Shown here piece by piece: positions 1 through 6,484 of a stretch of DNA of 7,166 nt; the stretch's first letter is position 1, and every line of letters begins with the position of its first letter. The stretch spans positions 1 through 7,166 of the forward strand of contig JAOTZF010000089.1 in the NCBI GenBank assembly GCA_029861485.1, read 5' to 3'. This DNA comes from Thermoleophilia bacterium. GTDB taxonomy: Bacteria > Actinomycetota > Thermoleophilia > Miltoncostaeales > Miltoncostaeaceae. A program made the position numbers and the translations under genes. The notes under the pieces are model-generated. The model did no database searches. It worked only from the letters and a program-made list of their open reading frames with translations, and was not told where the DNA came from.

Positions 1-278
1 CCGCAGGCGCCCCGCGACCCAGGGTCTGCAAACCGCCCGCTAAACCTGGTAATCGCCCAAATCACCCGGGGTGAGGCGCTCCTGGTGTGAAGACGGCTCG
101 CGCCGCCGTGGCGGGCGCACGCCTCACGGAGCACGTCCAAAGGACCTCAGCCCTTTTGGTCCACGACGCCACCCGGCCAGGCATCGACCCGGGGGCGTGC
201 CGTCGCGTCTGGTCGCCCCGTGACGCGAAGCCGTCGCACGCCTGGAGACCACGCGTCCGTTCCGCGATGCTGTGAGCC
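1..278. other. Upstream region with inverted repeats, no supported gene
   Basis: I see no convincing protein here. An open frame from GTG 87 to TGA 275 has fairly high GC3 (about 82%) but encodes an Arg/Ala-rich peptide with no recognisable domain, so I leave it uncalled. The frame open from base 1 to the TGA at 88-90 could be the tail of a gene outside the window, but 29 codons are too few to judge. The stretch contains GACCC-A-GGGTC (16-26), a pair of 8-base arms GTGAGGCG/CGCCTCAC (71-78 and 120-127), and an inverted-repeat cluster at 135-162. No TANNNT -10 element is visible close to the gene at 279. The region is probably regulatory for that gene. Confidence 0.4.
135..162. repeat. Clustered inverted repeats upstream of the GlsB-like gene
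   Basis: GTCC-AAA-GGAC (135-145) is a perfect inverted repeat, and it overlaps a second one made of GGACC (142-146) and GGTCC (158-162). CCAAAGG (137-143) can also pair with CCTTTTGG (152-159) with one bulged T. The cluster could be a dimeric regulator operator loosely reminiscent of DosR/NarL-type boxes, or an RNA hairpin ending an upstream transcript. No T-tract follows it, so an intrinsic terminator is less likely. Confidence 0.4.
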
Positions 279-533
279 GTGGGGATCATCACCTGGGCCG
301 TCCTGGGCCTCATCGCCGGCTTCATCGCCAAATGGATCATGCCGCGGCCTCAGCCGACGGGCATTCTCTCGACGATGGTCGTGGGGATCATCGGCGCCCT
401 GATCGGCGGCTTCATCGCCACGACGCTCGGCGCATCCGATGGCATCACCGGCCTCAACATCTGGAGCATCGCTGTCGCCGTCGGCGGCTCGGTCGTGCTG
501 CTTTGGCTGTTCGCCGTGCTGTTCCGCGGGTGA
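279..533 (+). CDS. GlsB/YeaQ/YmgE family small membrane protein
   Basis: An 84-residue protein of the transglycosylase-associated/GlsB-YeaQ-YmgE family, small inner-membrane proteins often induced by stress and of unknown biochemical role. It shows three hydrophobic, Gly-rich segments at about residues 2-20, 30-50 and 58-82, separated by short loops. The first loop has the AKWIMPR stretch, with Lys/Arg after helix 1 and a Pro-rich turn, and helix 2 carries the repeated GxxxG-like spacing usual in this family. The length is normal (roughly 80-90 residues). The start is GTG at 279: an ATG at 267 in the same frame runs into a stop two codons later, and no other upstream start fits. The Shine-Dalgarno is weak (GTGAG just upstream). 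The stop overlaps a GTG at 530 in the frame of the next gene, but that start is not favoured by codon use. An inverted-repeat cluster lies about 120 bp upstream. Family assignment is good; the function is unknown. Confidence 0.85.
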   Translation: MGIITWAVLGLIAGFIAKWIMPRPQPTGILSTMVVGIIGALIGGFIATTLGASDGITGLNIWSIAVAVGGSVVLLWLFAVLFRG

Positions 534-682
534 CTACCGAGGCTGCTGGACGAATTCTCCAAGCTCCGTCGAGTTCGCTGGACCTTGGACGTGCGAATCG
601 GCACAATGCCCAAGCGTTGGATTCGAAAGGCGCGTTCTCGCGCACTCAGATATCACCTGGGGCAGCGCGCCCGCCACGGCGC

Positions 683-1405
683 GTGCGAAGCGCGTTCATC
701 AGCGACACGCATCTCGCCAGTCGCGGATGCCGCTCCGGTGCGATCTCCGCGTTCCTCGACGGTCTCGAGTGCGAGCGCCTCTTCGTGGTGGGCGACTTCG
801 TCGACTGCTGGAGGCTACGCGGAAAGGTCTACTTCCCCAGCAGTCACCTCGAGATCGTCATGCGGGTGCTCGACCTCGCTGACCGGGGCGTCGAGGTCAC
901 CTACGTGCCCGGCAACCACGACGCGGTGGCACACGCGTACGACGGCCAGGCCCTGGGCGGGGTGCGAGTGATGTCCGAGGCCGTGCACCAGACCGCCGAC
1001 GGGCGGCGCCTCTGGATCGTTCACGGCGACCAGTTCGACCGCATCGAGCGGAGCGCGCCCTTGGTCTGCATGATCGGCGCGGCCGCGAACGAGCACTTCC
1101 TCCATCGTGCGAATGCCGCCGTCAACCAGTGGCGAGAGCGAAGGGGCAAGCCATCGGTGTCGCTACTCGCCGAGCTACGAGCCAACACCAAGCGCATGAC
1201 CGGCGCTCAGCGCGAGTTCGAGTACGAGGCGACCAGCCGCGCCGCCGAGGCGGGCCACGACGGCGTGATCTGCGGGCACGTGCATGCCCCTGCGGCGATC
1301 CAGGGCGAGGTCGGCTACTTCAACTGCGGCGACTGGATCGACTCCTGCACCGCCCTGGTCGAGGATCTGGACGGCGAGCTTCGCCTGGTGCGGCAGCTGA
1401 GCTGA
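683..1405 (+). CDS. LpxH-like calcineurin-type metallophosphoesterase
   Basis: A 240-residue two-metal phosphoesterase of the UDP-2,3-diacylglucosamine diphosphatase-like group. All five metal-site blocks are present in order: SDTHL (D8, H10), GDFVD (D38), GNHD (N78, H79), HGD (H114) and GHVH (H199, H201). The R-GC after the first block and the CWRLR after the second are typical of the LpxH-like COG2908 group. In Gram-negatives LpxH cleaves UDP-2,3-diacylglucosamine to lipid X, but relatives occur in bacteria without lipid A, so the substrate here is open. The frame stays open upstream to 272, with possible starts at GTG 530 (overlapping the previous stop) and TTG 617. Codons 531-682 have only about 54% G/C at third positions against about 84% after 683, which favours GTG 683; no clear ribosome site supports any choice. 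The gene ends 3 bp from the convergent ParA-like gene, leaving no room for a separate terminator. Confidence 0.85.
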   Translation: MRSAFISDTHLASRGCRSGAISAFLDGLECERLFVVGDFVDCWRLRGKVYFPSSHLEIVMRVLDLADRGVEVTYVPGNHDAVAHAYDGQALGGVRVMSEAVHQTADGRRLWIVHGDQFDRIERSAPLVCMIGAAANEHFLHRANAAVNQWRERRGKPSVSLLAELRANTKRMTGAQREFEYEATSRAAEAGHDGVICGHVHAPAAIQGEVGYFNCGDWIDSCTALVEDLDGELRLVRQLS

Positions 1406-1408
1406 CCA

Positions 1409-2152
1409 CTAGCCGCTGAGGCGCGCCGACACCGCTTCCCATAGCTCGGCGTAGGCCCGGGCTCCACGCGACCGGGGCGAGATCGCGACGAGCGGCTCTC
1501 GCCGCATCGGCATCTCCTCGACCTCCACGGCATACGGAATCGCGCCGATGATGTCATCGCGCTCCAGTAGCAGCTCATCGGCGAGCCTGCGGTGCGAGCC
1601 CCGCCGCCGGTCGACCTTCGAGAGGAACGCGACCATCGGGGTACTCTGGAGTCGGCGGTCGCCGGCCAAATAGGCGCCCAGCTGGTCCATGCTCCGCATC
1701 GGCAGGGCCGCCGGCTCCACCGGCACAAGAATGAGATCGGCCGCGCGCAGGACGCCCTCGATGGACAGCGCGATACCCGGTGCGCAGTCCAGGAAGACGT
1801 AGTCGTACCCCTCACCGAGGCTCTCGATGGTCCGACGCAGGCGCCGCCGCGGTCGCCGAACGTCGGCGAGCTCGGTGTCGATCCGTCGCAACGAGAAGTC
1901 GGCGGGCACCACATCGAGGTTCTCCGTGGCGGTCCTCACCGCGGCGCCGTCGCCGCCGGGGCCTTCCAACGCCACACTCGACGCCCCGCCGGGGATGCGC
2001 TCGCCAACGGCGAGCGCATACGTCGCCGAACCCTGAGGATCGAGATCCACCAGTAGGGTCCTCCCCTCTTGTGCGGCCAGAGCCGCGAGATTCACCGCCG
2101 CGGACGTCTTGCCAACCCCACCTTTAATGCTGCAGACGGCGATACAACTCAT
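1409..2152 (-). CDS. ParA/MinD-family ATPase
   Basis: A 247-residue P-loop ATPase of the ParA/Soj type. It has the deviant Walker A KGGVGKTS (residues 10-17) with the signature lysine K10 and the P-loop lysine K15, Walker A' LLVDLDPQGSAT (33-44), and Walker B DYVFLDCAPG (117-126). Such ATPases dimerise on ATP, bind DNA non-specifically and position chromosomes, plasmids or protein cargoes. There is no N-terminal DNA-binding extension, so it is of the short chromosomal or cargo-positioning kind. The frame is open further upstream to 2197, but the ATG at 2152 places the protein start directly at the P-loop strand and forms an ATGA overlap with the stop of the upstream CYTH-CHAD gene, implying translational coupling. 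No parB-like gene or centromere-like repeat is visible nearby. ATPase identity is firm; cargo positioning, perhaps of polyphosphate bodies, is inference from the partner. Confidence 0.9.
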   Translation of the reverse strand: MSCIAVCSIKGGVGKTSAAVNLAALAAQEGRTLLVDLDPQGSATYALAVGERIPGGASSVALEGPGGDGAAVRTATENLDVVPADFSLRRIDTELADVRRPRRRLRRTIESLGEGYDYVFLDCAPGIALSIEGVLRAADLILVPVEPAALPMRSMDQLGAYLAGDRRLQSTPMVAFLSKVDRRRGSHRRLADELLLERDDIIGAIPYAVEVEEMPMRREPLVAISPRSRGARAYAELWEAVSARLSG

Positions 2153-3645
2153 TCGTCCAGCCACCCTCGAGTCGTGCGGCGGCTCAGCTCGCGCCACAGG
2201 CGCTTCCAGCGACCGCGGACCTGCTGACCGCGAGCGATCATCAGCCCACTCACCTGGCCGGCTGCGAAGGCGGCACGACGATCTTCCTCAGCGATCCCGC
2301 CGAGGATGCGCGTGGCGACCGCAGCATCGTTGAGGTCGCCGAGGGCGTCCTGCAAGGCGGCGGCGGCCTTGGCGAGGCGCTGCGCTGGAGCGCCGACGGC
2401 GGGCCGTACCGCTTCCGCCGCGTAGCGCAACCGCTTGGCACGGATTCGCAGCTCGTGCAGGGCGGCATCGGGAGGCGCCGCCGGCATCCGCCTGGCCGCC
2501 TTGCGCATTCGCCTCCACCGACGGCGAACCAAAGGTTGCAGGAGGCCTCGTGCAGGATCGTCGGCCTGGGGCGCCGTCGGTGGATCGGACGCCGCTGCAA
2601 CCAGACCGTCGAGCAGCGACGCCGCCCTGGCGCTGCGTATCGCCCGGCGCATCGATGTGCGCACAGCCTCACGCCGGGACTCGAGATCGGCGATGAGCGC
2701 GGCGAAGGACTCCTCGTCGAGTTCCTCGCAGCCGTCGGCGAGGCCCTGCACGCCGTCGATCAGGACGTCGAGGTCGCGCACGGCCCCAAGCCGTCCGCCG
2801 AGCCATTTGAGCTCGTCGCGCAGCGGATCGGCCCATCGCCGGTCAACGAGCACTTCCCAGGTGCTGAGATCAGACCGAAGGCGCCGCATTGCGACCCGCG
2901 CCTGGTGCACCCCTTCGGGGTCCTCCCCGATCCATGCCACCGGCAGGTGCGAGATCAGCCGACAGGTTGCGGTCGCGGTCGCCGCATGAATCACCTCACG
3001 TGCTGTCGGAGTCGCCGACACCTCGGGCACCCGGATCTCAGGACGGGCGGGGACCTCGCGACCCAGCGCCCGCGACAGCTTCGGTCGCGCGTCGCCGGCG
3101 CTTGCCCCTGCCGCGACCAGCGCATGCACAACGGGCAGCAGCGCCTGCTCTCCGGAACCGTTGGTCAGCTCGATCTCGACCTCGCGGAAGCTCGGAGTCA
3201 GCACTCCCGCGCCGGAGGCGGTGACCCGGTCGTCGGTGAGCACGGCGAGACGCTCACCGTCAGGAGCGCAGATCTCGAAGGCCTCGCGATGCGCGTCGAG
3301 TTGAGCGAGCGGCTCAAGGTCCTCGTCACGCGTGAAGGGCCGGAGCAGGCCGCGTAGCTCGGTCGGGACGCGACCGGACTGGCCGGATACCGACACCTCT
3401 TGGCGCCACAGCGCGCCGGCCGAGGCTTCCACCCCGAGCTTCGCCGTCCACGTGCCTCCGCGAAAGCGCAGTGTGCAGCCCCAGGCCGCGAGCCGTTCGG
3501 ACCCCGTCTCCCAGTAGGTCGAGTTCGCCTCGTGGGCATCCAGCTCGCGAACGGCGAGCCCCCCGACCCCGTTCAGTTCGGGCAGCCGAGCATCGCTCTC
3601 CATCAGGAGCTTGAACTCTCGTTCCTGACGGACGTCGGCACTCAT
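2149..3645 (-). CDS. CYTH-CHAD domain protein
   Basis: A 498-residue two-domain protein. The N-terminal CYTH domain (about 5-195) has the ExExK signature (E8, E10, K12), the TLRFR strand (57-61, with R60), W66/K69, and acidic EVEIE (155-159), as in tunnel-fold triphosphatases that hydrolyse inorganic triphosphate or related substrates. The C-terminal CHAD domain (about 213-490) carries two copies of the conserved histidine/basic helix: HQARVAMRRLRS around H247 and HELRIRAKRLRY around H397. Each is followed by an LG-DLND/VRDLDV block (287-294 and 435-443). CHAD helical bundles bind polyphosphate through their basic surfaces, and several family members localise to polyphosphate granules. The start is ATG 3645, with no Shine-Dalgarno; a TATCGT element ends 6 nt upstream, as for a leaderless mRNA. 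It is the first gene of an operon and its stop overlaps the start of the ParA-like gene. All signature residues are present, so it is probably an active, polyphosphate-linked protein. Confidence 0.93.
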   Translation of the reverse strand: MSADVRQEREFKLLMESDARLPELNGVGGLAVRELDAHEANSTYWETGSERLAAWGCTLRFRGGTWTAKLGVEASAGALWRQEVSVSGQSGRVPTELRGLLRPFTRDEDLEPLAQLDAHREAFEICAPDGERLAVLTDDRVTASGAGVLTPSFREVEIELTNGSGEQALLPVVHALVAAGASAGDARPKLSRALGREVPARPEIRVPEVSATPTAREVIHAATATATCRLISHLPVAWIGEDPEGVHQARVAMRRLRSDLSTWEVLVDRRWADPLRDELKWLGGRLGAVRDLDVLIDGVQGLADGCEELDEESFAALIADLESRREAVRTSMRRAIRSARAASLLDGLVAAASDPPTAPQADDPARGLLQPLVRRRWRRMRKAARRMPAAPPDAALHELRIRAKRLRYAAEAVRPAVGAPAQRLAKAAAALQDALGDLNDAAVATRILGGIAEEDRRAAFAAGQVSGLMIARGQQVRGRWKRLWRELSRRTTRGWLDE

Positions 3646-3651
3646 CGGATC

Positions 3652-3657
3652 ACGATA
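3652..3657 (-). promoter_or_regulatory. Predicted -10 element of CYTH-CHAD operon
   Basis: TATCGT fits the TANNNT actinobacterial -10 pattern and is followed by 6 nt (GATCCG) and then the ATG at 3645, so transcription would begin at or next to the start codon. I see no good -35 hexamer about 17 nt upstream. The call rests on spacing and on the absence of a Shine-Dalgarno sequence. Confidence 0.35.
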
Positions 3658-3726
3658 CTCGCACGCGCGTCGGGACTGTGAGCCCGGAGCTTTCCCAAAA
3701 GAGCCAACGGATCGACGCCGACGACG

Positions 3727-3732
3727 TAGAGT
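3727..3732 (+). promoter_or_regulatory. Predicted -10 element of methyltransferase operon
   Basis: TAGAGT fits TANNNT and is followed by 6 nt (CCTGCA) and the GTG start at 3739, mirroring the divergent promoter. No clear -35 and no Shine-Dalgarno are seen, consistent with a leaderless transcript. Both divergent promoters share the 93-bp gap 3646-3738, so co-regulation is possible. Confidence 0.35.
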
Positions 3733-3738
3733 CCTGCA

Positions 3739-4455
3739 GTGGAGTCGGCGAGCCCTGCATTCGCGCAGCGCCTATTCGCCCGAATCGCTCCGGAATACGA
3801 GCAGATGGGGGCGCTCTTCTCGCTGGGGCAGGAGGCTCGTTGGCGGCGCTTTCTGGTGTCCCGAGTCTCGGTCGGACGGCGCGCGCGCGTGCTCGATGTC
3901 GCGAGCGGCACCGGACTCGTCGCCCGTGAACTCGTGCGTGCCACGGGCGCCAGCGTCGTCTCGCTCGACCACAGCGCCGAGATGCTCGCAGCGGGTGCGC
4001 GCGCAAACCGCGCCGCCAAAATGGAGGGAGCGATCGAGCAGGTGCTGGCGAGCGCGGACGCCCTTCCGTTCCCCGACGCGAGCTTCGACGCGGTCACCTT
4101 CACCTACCTGCTGCGCTACGTACCGGATCCGAGCGCGACCCTCCGCGAGCTCTCGCGAGTGCTTCGACCCGGCGGCACGCTCGCCTCGCTGGAGTTCTAC
4201 GTACCGCAGGACCCGGTGATGCGCTGCGGCTGGCGGGCGTTCACCCGCATCGGCCTCCCGATGCTCGGCGCCACCGCCTCACCCCAGTGGCGCGACACGG
4301 GCCGATTCCTCGGACCCAACATCGAGGAGTTCCATCGCCGCCACCCATTGAGGCGCCAGGCCGAGGCCTGGATGGCCGCCGGTCTGGTCGGTCTCGGCGC
4401 GAGGACCTTCACGTTCGGCGCGGCGGCGGTCACCTGGGGCACCAGGCAACGATGA
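3739..4455 (+). CDS. UbiE/MenG-like SAM methyltransferase
   Basis: A 238-residue class I SAM-dependent methyltransferase of the UbiE/COQ5 type. It shows motif I VLDVASGTG (51-59), the acidic residue after strand 2 (D77 in SLDHS), ADALPFPDASFDAVT (107-120), and the LRPGG block (142-146) followed by LEFYVP. The N-terminal segment FARIAPEYEQMGALFSLGQE resembles the region before motif I in UbiE proteins, and the C-terminal WRDTGRFLGPNIEEF region is also of that type. Canonical members methylate demethylmenaquinone or the ubiquinone benzoquinol intermediate at the membrane; a quinone substrate is therefore the best guess, not proven. The start is GTG 3739, 6 nt after a TAGAGT -10-like element, with no ribosome site, suggesting a leaderless message. 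The stop overlaps the next start (ATGA), so it is coupled to a membrane protein that may provide or hold its lipid substrate. Length is normal for the family. Confidence 0.85.
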   Translation: MESASPAFAQRLFARIAPEYEQMGALFSLGQEARWRRFLVSRVSVGRRARVLDVASGTGLVARELVRATGASVVSLDHSAEMLAAGARANRAAKMEGAIEQVLASADALPFPDASFDAVTFTYLLRYVPDPSATLRELSRVLRPGGTLASLEFYVPQDPVMRCGWRAFTRIGLPMLGATASPQWRDTGRFLGPNIEEFHRRHPLRRQAEAWMAAGLVGLGARTFTFGAAAVTWGTRQR

Positions 4456-5183
4456 CCGAAGCGGCACGACCGGCCTTCTACGCCCTGCGAAGCGGCGGCT
4501 GGCGCGACTACTGGACGCTGCTTCACGCGCCCTATACCGCCTGGCACCTCTCTTTCGTCGCCGTCGGCGCGGCCATTGCCCCCACGCTCTCGGTGACATG
4601 GCTGTTGGAGTCGCTTGCGGCGTTCCTGCTGGCCATGGGGGTGAGCGCTCATGCGCTCGACGAGCTCCATGGCCGGCCGCTTCGCACCCGGATCCCGAGC
4701 CGGACCCTGTGGCTGATGGCGGGCGTCGGACTGCTCGGGGCGGTCGCCCTCGGCATCCATGGCATGTACGTGGTGTCGCCGTGGCTGGGGCTCTTCATCG
4801 CCACCGGCGCGTTCATGGTCGTCGCCTACAACCTGGAGCTCTTCGAGGGTCGTTTCCACTCGACTCCGTGGTTTGCCCTCGCATGGGGCGCCTTCCCCGC
4901 GCTGACGGGCTACTTCGCCCAGACGGGATCGCTGACTGCTTCCGCGGTGTTGATCGCGGGCTCCTGCGGTGTGCTCGCGGTGGCCCAACGGCGGCTCTCA
5001 ACACCGGTGCGTGAGGTGCGCCGACAGACCAAGATGGTCAGAGGCGTGATCGTGAGAAGGGACGGCACGAGCGAGGAGATCTCCTCCAAGACCCTCACGG
5101 CGCCGGCCGAAGGAGCATTGCGCGCGATGTCCGCGGCCATGCCCTTGCTCGCCGCGGCACTGGTGGCGAGCCACCTCGTCTGA
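4452..5183 (+). CDS. Polytopic membrane protein, remote UbiA-like pattern
   Basis: A 243-residue integral membrane protein with about six or seven hydrophobic helices (roughly 31-47, 50-66, 85-104, 106-127, 139-156, 161-178 and 226-243). Between the last two lies a basic soluble stretch (about 180-220). The segment AHALDELHGRPLRTRIP (66-82) resembles the first Asp-rich loop of UbiA-type prenyltransferases with its GRPL-T tail. YNLELFEGRFHSTPWFALAWG (126-146) sits where the second Asp-rich loop would be. Neither loop keeps the full Asp-rich metal-binding pattern (DxxxD), so catalytic prenyl transfer cannot be assumed. The ATG start at 4452 overlaps the stop of the UbiE-like gene (ATGA), the main argument for this start; the downstream methyltransferase follows 41 bp later. 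With two methyltransferases around it, a role in quinone or other isoprenoid-lipid metabolism is plausible. I recognise the membrane character with confidence, the family only tentatively. Confidence 0.75.
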   Translation: MTEAARPAFYALRSGGWRDYWTLLHAPYTAWHLSFVAVGAAIAPTLSVTWLLESLAAFLLAMGVSAHALDELHGRPLRTRIPSRTLWLMAGVGLLGAVALGIHGMYVVSPWLGLFIATGAFMVVAYNLELFEGRFHSTPWFALAWGAFPALTGYFAQTGSLTASAVLIAGSCGVLAVAQRRLSTPVREVRRQTKMVRGVIVRRDGTSEEISSKTLTAPAEGALRAMSAAMPLLAAALVASHLV

Positions 5184-5214
5184 GGAGGCTGTGCCAGTCT
5201 TCGACGTCCACACC

Positions 5215-5220
5215 GAGGAG
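5215..5220 (+). promoter_or_regulatory. Shine-Dalgarno GAGGAG of second methyltransferase
   Basis: GAGGAG lies 4 nt before ATG 5225 and decides the start of this gene. It contrasts with the first genes of the transcription units, which lack a ribosome site. Confidence 0.6.
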
Positions 5221-5224
5221 CGGC

Positions 5225-6025
5225 ATGAGCGAGAGCGAGCGGGCTGCCGACGGCTTTACCCGAACGGCCGACAAGTACGACGAGATCGTGCGCCATAACA
5301 TCATGGGCGCGCACCGGCTGGTCATGTCGATTCCGTCCGGCGAGTACCGCCGCGTTCTGGATGTGGGCTGTGGAACCGGGTCTTCGTCGCTGGCGATGGT
5401 GGAGCGCTTCGGGTGCGACGAGGTGGTCGGAGTCGACCCGGCCCAGGGGATGCTCGACCAGATGGCCGAGAAGCTCGACGCCTTCCCGGGCACCCGCTTC
5501 TCACTCCTTCCCGAGGACGTCATGGAGATGTCGGCGCCCGATGCGAGCTTCGACGCGGTGATCTCGTCGATGGCCTTCCACTGGTTCGAGGACAAGCCGG
5601 CCGCCGTGGCGGAGATGGCACGAGTGCTCAAGCCCGGCGGGATCATGGCGATCTTGGGCTCAGGCCGAGGCGGAGAAGAGGCCTTTCGCTTGGCGCTGGC
5701 CGGCATCGACCCGCCGATTCCCGCCAGGTGGATGGCCGCCTTCGACTTCATCCAGCGGGACGTACACGAGCTCGATGACTACTTCCGGCAGGCCGGGCTC
5801 GAGCCGATCGACGTGTGGATGGAGCGCCGCCGCCGCTGCACCCCGGTCGAGGACTTCCTGGCGCGGATGCGCGTGGTCGCCGGCCACCTCGCGTCGGACC
5901 TCGACCAGCAGCAGCGCACGCAACTGGAGGGGCGAGTGGAGCAGGCCATCCGCGACGTCTCGACGCCCGACGGCTTCGTCTACGACTTCACCAAGCTCTT
6001 CGGGGTGGCGCGGAAGCCCGAGTGA
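5225..6025 (+). CDS. Class I SAM-dependent methyltransferase
   Basis: A 266-residue methyltransferase with a Methyltransf_11-type core. Motif I is VLDVGCGTGSSS (44-55), the acidic residue after strand 2 is D71 in VVGVDP, DASFDAVISSMAFHWF (106-121) forms motif II and the following loop, and VLKPGG (134-139) ends the core. The N-terminal TRTADKYDEIVRH (12-24) is the usual helix before the SAM site in BioC/UbiE-like enzymes. The C-terminal 110 residues, with ELDDYFRQAGLEPIDVW (182-198), form a less conserved cap that probably sets the substrate. The substrate cannot be read from sequence; UbiE-like, BioC-like and small-molecule methyltransferases look alike at this level. ATG 5225 has a good GAGGAG ribosome site 4 nt away. 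The gene is third in the operon, and its stop overlaps the GTG of the S4-domain gene by 4 bp, so expression of the two is probably coupled. Confidence 0.88.
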   Translation: MSESERAADGFTRTADKYDEIVRHNIMGAHRLVMSIPSGEYRRVLDVGCGTGSSSLAMVERFGCDEVVGVDPAQGMLDQMAEKLDAFPGTRFSLLPEDVMEMSAPDASFDAVISSMAFHWFEDKPAAVAEMARVLKPGGIMAILGSGRGGEEAFRLALAGIDPPIPARWMAAFDFIQRDVHELDDYFRQAGLEPIDVWMERRRRCTPVEDFLARMRVVAGHLASDLDQQQRTQLEGRVEQAIRDVSTPDGFVYDFTKLFGVARKPE

Positions 6026-6405
6026 CGGTGAGCGTTCGGGTCGACAAGTGGCTCTGGGCGGTGCGCGTCTACAAGACGCGCACGATGGCAAAGGACGCCT
6101 GCACGGCGGGACGCGTTCACGTGAACGACACGCCGGCGAAGCCGGCCACCAAGATCTCCCCGGGTGACATCGTGGAGGCGCGCCGTCGCGATCGAACCGT
6201 GATCTACCGCGTCGTCGAGGCGATCGAGAAGCGCGCGCCGGCCAAGCTCGCCGCCAGCTACGTGGACGACCTCTCGCCGCCGCCGAGGCGTCCGGGGCCC
6301 GGGGATCCCCGGGCCCCGGTAGCCGGCCTTCGCGAGGACGGCGCCGGCCGGCCGACCAAGAGGGACCGAAGGCGCATCGACCGCCTGCGGGGCATGCGCC
6401 CTTAG
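6022..6405 (+). CDS. HslR-like S4 domain RNA-binding protein
   Basis: A 127-residue protein of the heat-shock protein 15 (HslR) family. The S4 RNA-binding domain spans about residues 5-65: VRVDKWLWAVRVYKTRTMAKDACTAG-style opening with D8-K9-W10-L11-W12, then GRVHVN (30-35) and the GDIVEARR turn (48-55). In Escherichia coli Hsp15 binds 50S subunits that carry a stalled nascent chain and helps recycle them; the same role here is an inference from the family. A Pro/Gly/Arg-rich linker (about 85-105) leads to a conserved basic tail GRPTKRDRRRIDRLRG (109-124). GTG 6022 overlaps the previous stop (GTGA), with GGAAG 5 nt upstream; GTG 6028 is an alternative only two codons shorter at the N terminus. 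The linker is encoded partly by a perfect 28-bp palindrome (6292-6319), unusual inside a coding sequence. Confidence 0.88.
   Translation: MTVSVRVDKWLWAVRVYKTRTMAKDACTAGRVHVNDTPAKPATKISPGDIVEARRRDRTVIYRVVEAIEKRAPAKLAASYVDDLSPPPRRPGPGDPRAPVAGLREDGAGRPTKRDRRRIDRLRGMRP
6292..6319. repeat. Perfect 28-bp GC palindrome inside S4 gene
   Basis: The arm CCGGGGCCCGGGGA (6292-6305) is followed immediately by its exact reverse complement (6306-6319). The repeat symmetry breaks at 6291/6320 (T opposite T) and 6290/6321. It encodes about residues 91-100, a Pro/Gly-rich linker. It could fold as a cruciform or a very stable mRNA hairpin near the 3' end of the operon. No T-tract follows. Confidence 0.9.
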
Positions 6406-6484
6406 ATGCCGCAATTACTTAAGAGATATCTGGTCTGGGCCCGCCCGCCCACGCATCCCTCGTAGGCGCTAAGGCCCCCCGGGG

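Noticed and set aside
87..275. 62-codon plus-strand frame before the GlsB-like gene
   Set aside because: GC3 is moderately high, but the peptide is Arg/Ala-rich without any domain and overlaps the inverted-repeat cluster; evidence is too thin to call a gene.
530..682. GTG 530 (overlapping the stop of the GlsB-like gene) or TTG 617 as the start of the metallophosphoesterase
   Set aside because: Codons in 531-682 have about 54% G/C at third positions against about 84% from 683 on, and the encoded 51 residues look like translated non-coding DNA. GTG 683 puts the first metal-binding block near the N terminus, as in the family.
2153..2197. 15-residue N-terminal extension of the ParA-like ATPase from ATG 2197
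   Set aside because: It lies inside the 3' end of the CYTH-CHAD gene; ATG 2152 gives the ATGA overlap and puts the P-loop at the normal distance from the N terminus.
4197..4988. Long minus-strand frame opposite the methyltransferase and membrane protein genes
   Set aside because: Its product is His/Arg/Gly-rich with no domain, the usual shadow of high-GC3 genes on the other strand.
5191..5298. 35-codon frame from GTG 5191 preceded by GAGGAGG
   Set aside because: The purine-rich run ends only 2 nt before the GTG, too close for good initiation, and most of the frame overlaps the methyltransferase start in another phase with an Arg-rich peptide.
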